Shown here piece by piece: positions 57,011 through 64,000 of a DNA stretch of 64,000 nt; positions within the stretch are counted from its first letter, which is position 1; each line of letters starts with the position of its first letter. The notes beneath the pieces were generated by a model, which was not told the DNA's origin, made no database searches, and saw nothing but the letters and a program-made list of their open reading frames with translations. Source of the DNA: Tretioscincus oriximinensis (taxonomy: Eukaryota > Chordata > Lepidosauria > Squamata > Gymnophthalmidae); contig JAJVDF010000209.1 of the NCBI GenBank assembly GCA_022410635.1, positions 393,678 to 457,677 of the forward strand, given 5' to 3'. A program made the position numbers and the translations under genes.

Positions 57011-58455
57011 CTGGTGGCAGTGGAGATTGAGTTTGGGAGTTGGGGTGGGATCAGTGCGGAGACAGTATTGGATGTCAGAGAGGAAGTTCACCTCCCACTC
57101 ATCACAACTGTGCCATTGGAAAGCTAAAAGGCTAACAGCCTAATTCCACTTATTGGCAACATCTCTTAGCATGTCAGAGGAAACGAATTTAATCTTTATC
57201 TCCTGCACCATACAGGGTCAGCTTTTGGTGTTTGACAGTCATCCCTCCAATTTGCCCCCAGTCTCAAGCCCATCTTAACCTGTAGTAGATAGGTTGAAGT
57301 CCACTGAATCCCTGTCTTCATTGTTTCTCCTGAGAATGAAGAAAATGGAGGAAGAGTGAAACTGCAGCATCTTTGCTCACTTTCTGATGAATCATGCTCC
57401 CCCTTTTCCCTTTTAATGTCTAATATTTGCACAACTGTGTAACTTCACAGGAACAGCTTCCCAGGGCTCTACAAAAAGGAGGAAGAAAATGGAGTAATTT
57501 GGGACAAAAATAATCTTGTTACTGAATTGTGGGAAATCGTAAGAGTGTATGAGCGTATACTTCCATTGGAATATCCTGGCTTTTTTGCGTTTCCTTTCCT
57601 GACTCCATATTGAAAAGAAAAACCAGACTCATTCGCAGAAGTGAACTTAGGCCTGGGCTAATATAAATATGATTTAGTCTACTTTTACTCCACTTTGGAT
57701 AGGAAAGTCCTTGGAAGGTCCAGAATGACAAAATGAATGTCTGACCAGCGTGAACAGAAACAGTTTTCTGTTTAGATTAAACGTAAGGAATGTCAGTCCA
57801 GTACGAACGGAAACTATTTTCTGTTTAAAGATCATATCAACATGACTCCTAGATCTGCTGTGATCCTATAAAGGAAAGGAAATAATTTAATAGGAACAAT
57901 TACAAAGGAATTAAAAACTTTGTTGCCAAGTGTCCTGATTTTCAATATAAGCCTCTTCTGATGGCCTTGAATCCAATACCAATTGAATAAGTTATGGAGC
58001 AAGAATTCTGCTCATTCTGGTGATGAAGCCATGCAAAATATTTTGCTTAAGAGTTTCTAGGAAACCTAGTAGGCATTTGCAATCATTAATGGTTTTATTT
58101 TAACCAGAACTAGACGAAGGAGACAGAAAATTTTCCACTGAGAACCTCTGTTGTAGTCACCTGTACAACTCAGGCATCAGGGGCTGAAGTTCTAGGCATG
58201 ATAGGAGCTGCTTTTGGCAACTAAATTGTGATTATAGATGCACGTGGGGAAAGAAATAGTAGAAAAGAAAAAAGGTGAGTCCAAGGGTTTTGCATGTCAA
58301 GCATTATTTAAGCTGCATTCCTACACTGACAGAACGTAGCACAGAAANAGGAAACTCACGTGAAGTGTAATGAATAAAGGTCCCGTCCTGACTGGGGGGG
58401 AAAGAAACAACTTAGGGAAAAGTGGTGAATTCACTTTGCTGTTCTTCGTCTTTCC
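57011..58455. other. Unassigned DNA with a diverged direct repeat
   Basis: 57736-57830 holds two related ~45-base units (AATGTCTGACCAGCGTGAAC and AATGTCAGTCCAGTACGAAC, each followed by a TTTTCTGTTTA word) 53 bases apart. No gene supported. Confidence 0.5.
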
Positions 58456-58651
58456 TAGGCTGACCAGATGACCCCTTTTGGGGTGTGTGTGTTGAAAACC
58501 CGTTTTGGGGGTGCCTCCCGGTTTTTTTCTGAGGAAAAACAATATTAAAAAACAAACAAATTCGAAAAAAAATTTCCTCAGGAAAAACTGGGAGGCACCC
58601 CAAAACTGGGTTTTCAAACCCTCCCCCCAAAGAGGTAATCTAGTCAGCCTA
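58456..58651. mobile_element. Palindromic hAT-like MITE family 1, copy 3
   Basis: TAGGCTGACCAGATGACCCC to TAATCTAGTCAGCCTA, 196 bp, with arms complementary through GGGGGTGCCTCCCGGTTTTT against AAAAACTGGGAGGCACCCC and a short A-rich loop. Flanks GTCTTTCC (58448-58455) and CTCTTTCC (58652-58659) match at 7 of 8, an 8-bp target duplication as in hAT elements. Confidence 0.92.
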
Positions 58652-58659
58652 CTCTTTCC

Positions 58660-60480
58660 CAACCCTGTTTCAGCCCTGTTTCAGCACAGGGCCGAGCGCT
58701 TGCTGAACATTTCTGTTCTGCACAAGTTTTCACTTGGATAAAACCAGGGTGGGCGAAGCCAGAAGCACCCCCAAGGATCAGGCAGCATGGCAGAGAAGGA
58801 AATCACCGGGGATCTGCTGCTGTTGCTGATTTTCATGTGTGCTTGAACTCCCTATGCAGGCTGGACACCCTGATTCTGGGTTGTAANTGATCCTCTAGAG
58901 TGCTCTTGTGAATACAATCTTAAGTGTGAAGAAATCTTACTGAACGTTTAGCATAGGAATAGAAAACCTGTGAATTTCCAGATGCTGCTACTCAATTTGA
59001 GGGGCTATTTTAGTTGTTGGGCCAAAGAGACAGAATAGGAATGCTGCTGGTGAACCACTCACCCTCCTGTCCAGCACTCTATCTTGTCCNCTGAAAATAG
59101 GAAACAAGATCATTGCTAGCAGCACAGCTGTTGTTCGGAATTATATATGGATCCTGTGCCACCAGCACTACAGATGAAATCCTTTTTGTGGTTTCAGAGT
59201 GCCGTGTGACAAGTGCCGTGTGATATAAGAGCCGTACCCCTCAGAAAGCAGTACACGATGACCCGACTAACAAATCTTTGAAGAGAAGGAAGCATCCGCT
59301 TTAAGGGATGTAACAAAGTATGTTTTTCTATTAGATCAGATCTTTCAGATTAGAGCTATCAGATCACAGCCTTTAAAAGTTTGAATGTGGTTTTCATGTA
59401 CTATTCTGATGTGATCATTCATCGGCATTGCAACTGCTACAGTTTAATACCCAAGTGAACAGGTGTGAGAATATGATGATAATAACAGCTCCAAACGAAT
59501 GTAGTTAGTCATTGCTGAGCATGACATGAAGGGTCATTGCTCAGTGTGTGCTGCCCCTACAGCAGAAAGTAAGTTTGTGTGTTTTATTAGTGTAAATCCC
59601 CTTTAAGGAAGAATGTAAGTCTCTGGGATTTGTAGTATAGGATTCTGATAGAATACAGAAGGCCCTGAAGTGAATCACAAATAGTTTCAAAACTTGATTA
59701 ATGTCTGCATTGTTACCAAATACACACGCTGAATCTGATGTAAGACAAGAAACATTACCAAATGGATGCACAAATTATTTTACAAAATATTTCTGCTGGA
59801 AAGGTATGTCTCAAGTGTTCTAGGCACAAGACACAATAGACCTTAGGACCTATTTCAAACATTTTGCTGCCCTGTGTATTGAATGGTGTTTTGGAAGCTT
59901 GTTTTCCTTTTGCTGATCAGTAGTATAAGATTCCTATGGAAACTGAAAGAACTTGAAATTAATAACCTTTTAAAAATAACTTGCTTGCCCATTATTTTGT
60001 TGCTTGAGCAGTAGGAAACACCCGCTGTGTATCATCAGACCTACTTCGGGATGTGCAAGACCTGCTCATATAAAAGAATGGGATATTTTGAGTTACCTGA
60101 CTGTTCCCTATGGCCAGGACCTTTGAAACATTTTGAACTTTGTTCAGTGCCCCAAGGCAGTGTTTCCACTGAGATCACTTCAGGAGCTTGAATTTTTTCC
60201 CTCGTGCTCGGAACAAAATGTGAAACTATTTAGTATACATCCTTAAAACAAAGTAAAATCAACCACGCCTTGTCTAGTTTTATTTTTTGTACCCTGACAA
60301 CTTGATTTGCATGAGTTCTTGGATGACCCTTTTTTTACATTATTATGCTTACATTACAGCCAGGCTAATAAAATGCAGCCAGTCAGTTACCCTACGGCAA
60401 AGGATTGATCCATTAAGCTATAAATACCTTTTGTAGGTATTATAATATATGCAGTAAAACCCACATAATGTGGGGCGAGG
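58660..60480. other. Unassigned DNA
   Basis: Contains repeat R3 copy 2 at about 58980-59100 and a short direct repeat AGTGCCGTGTGA at 59199 and 59212. No gene supported. Confidence 0.5.
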
Positions 60481-60692
60481 GTTTCACCTTCCCCCTCCTC
60501 TAATCCCCTCCCTATGGATCATTCAGCTGCTTCTCCACCCCCTCAGCCCCCCTCCTCTTCTTTCCTGTCTCCTTCCCCCCTCTCTTCCCCTGCCTGCCTT
60601 CCTCCCGCCTTCCCTCCCACTTCCCTCTCCCCCTCCCTCCCTCCCCCTTCCCTTCCCCCCCCCTCTTTTCCTCTTCTCTACTTTCCCAGAAA
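60481..60692 (+). repeat. Pyrimidine-rich tract
   Basis: Mostly CCCTCC, CTTCCC and TCTCC words on the plus strand. The overlapping 84- and 104-codon frames are compositional. Confidence 0.88.
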
Positions 60693-61059
60693 CAATCCTG
60701 GGGATAGTGTTGCTGCTGTCTCCTTCCCCATGGTCAGTGGCAAGAATGGAATCCAGTTTGGACGATAAGGAGGCTAATAATTAAATGGTCTCTGAAGTGA
60801 TCCTAAGTGCAGTTTCCACACCCAGTGTCAAGACAGATACGGCCAATACATTCTTTGAAGGAATGACTTCATTGGGAACTTTCTGATATGGAGATCTTGT
60901 GGTCCCAGAATGCATCTGGCATAGTCCTTCCAGACTACACAGATGTCTTTGGATTAAAATTCTACTTCAGCCATGGAAGGTTTCTAGATATCCTTGGGCA
61001 ATCCTTGTATCTAGCCTAAGTTTACCATAAAACAACAAGACAGGCATTTTTAAGCTTTA
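60693..61059. other. Unassigned DNA
   Basis: No gene or recognised repeat. Confidence 0.4.
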
Positions 61060-61165
61060 ATGAAAAAGCTTTAATAGAAAAGGAATTTTCACCAGGTGCT
61101 GAAGGCATTATAAACTGTACCTGATGAAAATTCCACTTTTCCACATCCACTAAAGCTGCAAAAGT
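61060..61165. repeat. Dispersed hairpin-bearing repeat, copy 2
   Basis: GAATTTTCACCAGGT and ACCTGATGAAAATTC are complementary at 14 of 15 positions around ATTATAAACTGT. The order of words matches 3512-3600. AAGCTTTAATGAAAAAGCTTTAAT just upstream is a short direct repeat. Confidence 0.6.
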
Positions 61166-62194
61166 CATGTCCTTTTTTGTGGTAACCCTAATCTAGCTTG
61201 TCAGGAGACATGCATATAAATATAATAGACACATACATAAATAGTTTATTTATTATTATTATATATAAATGTTATTCCGTATATCTTTCATATAAGCTTG
61301 TGGGTTGAAGAGGTCTTTGTGTGATTGGCAGCATATTTTAAAATAATTTTCCATTTTCTGTCAAAAATGTTCTGTGCTTCCCACAGCAAATACTTCCTTA
61401 GTAATGGGCACTAAAAATATTGCAGAAAGTATAGTATCTTTCACTGAATCATAAAGCACAAGATTTAAATTTTTATTTTGTTTTGGTTATGCATATTGAT
61501 CTTGTAATGCAATATAAGCTTGTGTTGTGCCACAAAATTTTCTGTTGTTCATACATTTAATGGCCTGCTTTCACTTCACGTACTAATTCAAACATATATT
61601 ATTCCATATATATATATTTTTCACGGTTAATGTGTCCTTTGGGCTTCAAAATACAATGTACCATTAACAGCGACAGTGCCATCTTGCACATACAATTGAC
61701 ATTTTCTATTTGGGTTTAGAAAGTCATTTCTGTCAAACCCTGTTAACAGATAATCAATTCCAGACACCATTGGAAGGTAAAATTCCATTTCTTGGAAGAT
61801 AAAATTCACATTGTATTGTTTTATTTTTAACAATGAACAATTATAACAGTTTCACTTTCTGTTAAAGAGTAACAAAATGAATTATTCTGAGCAAGGGCAA
61901 AACTGTTTTATTATTATTAACTCTGTCATGTGAATCTTTAATAGTAGCTCATGCTGTGTTTGCCAATATTTTATCCATATAATACCTGAGTCTGGCAATT
62001 TGAGTATACTTCTTGATACTGAGTGTCATTTTCCTTCAAATACCTATCATTTGGCTGCATCCCCATTGGGGATATTTAGTGAGTTGGCAGCAACATCATA
62101 TAAAATTGGCCCCAGTTACTCACGGAAGTTCAGCCATTAACTCGCTAAAAGGGCCTTTGCCCCGTTTTTTCTGTTTGCTCATTTTTTCTGATTC
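61166..62194. other. AT-rich DNA with one unusual minus-strand frame
   Basis: 61627-61833 on the minus strand (68 codons) reads GIDYLLTGFDRNDFLNPNRK, then CQLYVQDGTVAVNGTLYF, more protein-like than other short frames here and with an N-glycosylation-type NGT. A possible acceptor (TTTTATCTTCCAAG) precedes it, but I found no clear partner exon and do not recognise the family. The rest is TA-rich simple DNA. Confidence 0.3.
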
Positions 62195-62420
62195 ACTAGC
62201 ATATCTGAAAGAAAGCTTCAGTNGCACCTTCCTTGCAAGGCATGGGCCTTGCTATAAAATCTCATTGGCTCCCTACTCACAGAGAATGCTGGGAATTGTT
62301 GTAGGGCAGCAATGACTTCTGGGGCTTATGATGTTATGAGAATACCAGGATATAACAAGGACAGAGAGGGGATTGTGAGGAAAATTGGAGGTAAATGGAA
62401 ATGTCCTTGAGATTGTGTTC
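62195..62420 (+). repeat. Dispersed repeat family R1, copy 3
   Basis: CTTGCAAGGCATGGGCCTTG, CTATAAAATCTCATTGGCTC, AGAGAATGCTGGGAATTGTT, GGGCAGCAATGACTTCTGGG. Best preserved of the three copies by eye. Confidence 0.55.
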
Positions 62421-64000
62421 TCGCTTTTAAAAGAAATTGCCATTTTAAACTTGTAATGGCGAAGCAGACAAAGTGTCTTTTATTTATTTTTTAGAAAGCG
62501 TATCCCAGGATCACATCATGCTATACACGTGGAGTTCTTCCAGCTAGGGAATGCAACAACAGTTGCCCACTTCATCCAGCTTCTGCTTCATATTTCCAAC
62601 GGTTGACTGATTATTTGGATATTGTGATTGGCCAGAATTATGTTTTTCTGGATGTTTTGAAGTCAAATCATGTGTATGAAGACTCATATTTGTCAGAATC
62701 TTAATTCTGAGTCTTGGGGTGTATGGAGACATTTTTGTACGCTCTTGTTGTAGCATGAGACACGTTGTGTCATTATTCTTTTTGCTGTTAGTATTTTTAT
62801 GCAGCTTCCATTGCATAATATCTAGTCTTAGTGCTATGACTGAACTGTCTGAATATTTAGTGCCAGAACTGCTGAGTTCTCCAGCTGCCTCGTGATTCTT
62901 TGCCTGTTTTTCAGTGAGAACAGAAGCAAAAGAAGATCNAGCAAATACCTAATTCTGTAGAATTTACATAGAAAAAAGCAACCTCCCAATCCTGGGCTTT
63001 GCAACAAGATGAGCAAACAGTCAAAATAGGGATACAGATCAGCCAACCTCAAACTACAACTTGCAGAGATTTTCACAGCAAGGGTTGCATCCAGACAGGG
63101 TCAATAACTTGCTTACAAGTTGAATTTAAGTTGCATTTGCTTCATCAGGTCATTATATAAATTGTCAGAATTTTAGAGCTGGTTATCTGGATTATCAGTT
63201 AACTGGGAGGAGCAATTGTTGAACTGCTATATAGGATTATTGCAGAAAGGCTATGATGTNTGGATAGCTTTGGTGAGAAACTGTGAGGATGAAAAGCGGA
63301 TGAATCTAATATTGACAGCAAAGTGTTGAATAGCAATTGGTATTATAGGAACTACTGAACTTCCTCTTGACAACCAGCAGATAAAAGTGGCTGACAGGAG
63401 AGTCTGTTACATACACACAAAATCTCACATGTCAGGAGCTAACAGAAAGACAAAACTCAGAGAATATACTGTGATGGTATAAATAAGGTGAATTACAGTC
63501 AGAAAGCNAATAAGCCAGATTATAAGGGAAGTCTAGAATAAACATTGCTGTGTGAGTACAGCCAAAGACAGACAATTTCCTTGTATGTGTGTTCAGCTGG
63601 CAATGACAGGGTATGCCTTTTAAAGCATTGTGCAGAAACAGTGGTACAAAAGATACCTGCACCCCTTGGTGCATCATTCCACATTTAATAAAAATAAATT
63701 ATTTTGAAAAATAAACTTCCAGCAATGGGGAATAGTTACATCATATACAAAAACAGCAACAACTCCAAAGAGTATCTGGATGCCACAAGTGTTTGCTGCT
63801 TCAGTCAACAAAATATTCATGTTTTGCAGACTTTGTCTAAAGTTACTTTTTAAACAGAAAGGCAATGATATCTTTATTGGCTTTGTCTGAAAGCTTGTTA
63901 AAATTTGTCAAGGCATGAAAAAGAAGTATAAGTAAATTGTGTAAGGGCATTTCAATTACACAGGCGTAGCTAAAACAAGTGCAACATTTTGTTTCTGATT
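62421..64000. other. AT-rich unassigned DNA
   Basis: No gene or recognised repeat to the window end; short frames at 62544-62816 and 63432-63865 lack domains. Confidence 0.5.

Noticed and set aside
60470..60784. 104- and 84-codon frames
   Set aside because: Same compositional artefact in a C/T tract.
1..64000. CRISPR arrays, prokaryotic operons or phage modules
   Set aside because: No regularly spaced repeats, no dense genes and no ribosome-binding patterns; the repeat content is vertebrate.

Overview
The window reads as non-coding nuclear DNA of a non-avian reptile, most likely a squamate (lizard or gecko-like). The basis is the repeat mix: CR1, L2-like and L1 LINEs side by side, two tRNA-derived SINE families of squamate type, short palindromic hAT-like elements, a non-autonomous hAT with perfect 8-bp target duplications, and short Penelope-like ends. 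The DNA is AT-rich, CpG-poor outside the transposons, and scattered with single N characters from the assembly. I recognise no conserved host protein-coding gene, rRNA or tRNA gene. It could be intergenic or lie inside large introns. Most open frames are accidental or belong to dead LINE ORF2 copies.

Layout. 1-5 kb: a CR1 endonuclease-domain fragment, a ~690-bp pyrimidine tract, a Penelope-like end, a possible solo LTR, and a complete 631-bp hAT element (3967-4597). 5.4-7.7 kb: the largest mobile element, a CR1 LINE on the minus strand with readable but broken reverse transcriptase, and a 96-bp duplication at its 3' end that looks like unmerged contig ends. 9-22 kb: SINEs, 3' ends of a CR1/L2-clade LINE family, a nearly perfect 97-bp-arm palindrome (16216-16419), a GGAA/minisatellite block and the first copy of a palindromic MITE. 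22-38 kb: two copies of an unnamed dispersed repeat, SINEs, several L2-like 3' ends, a second MITE family, and a Penelope-like end enclosed by a perfect 38-bp inverted repeat. 38-48 kb: an L2 split by a SINE, a Penelope-like inverted dimer with a 14-bp target duplication, a LINE with a 9-bp target duplication, and further MITEs. 49.4-51.7 kb: two L1 ORF2 remnants in tandem; the second appears to have lost its reverse transcriptase. 55.0-55.7 kb: a young-looking CR1 3' end with a 211-codon open frame. The rest is mostly unannotated AT-rich DNA with a few dispersed repeats.

There is no operon-like cooperation here. The relations that matter are nested insertions, shared families and inverted duplications. 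The strongest observations are (i) the palindromic MITE family with 8-bp target duplications, (ii) three separate inverted duplications, two of them involving Penelope-like ends, and (iii) a hammerhead-ribozyme-like fold in those ends. Family names come from remembered hallmark motifs, not from a database search.
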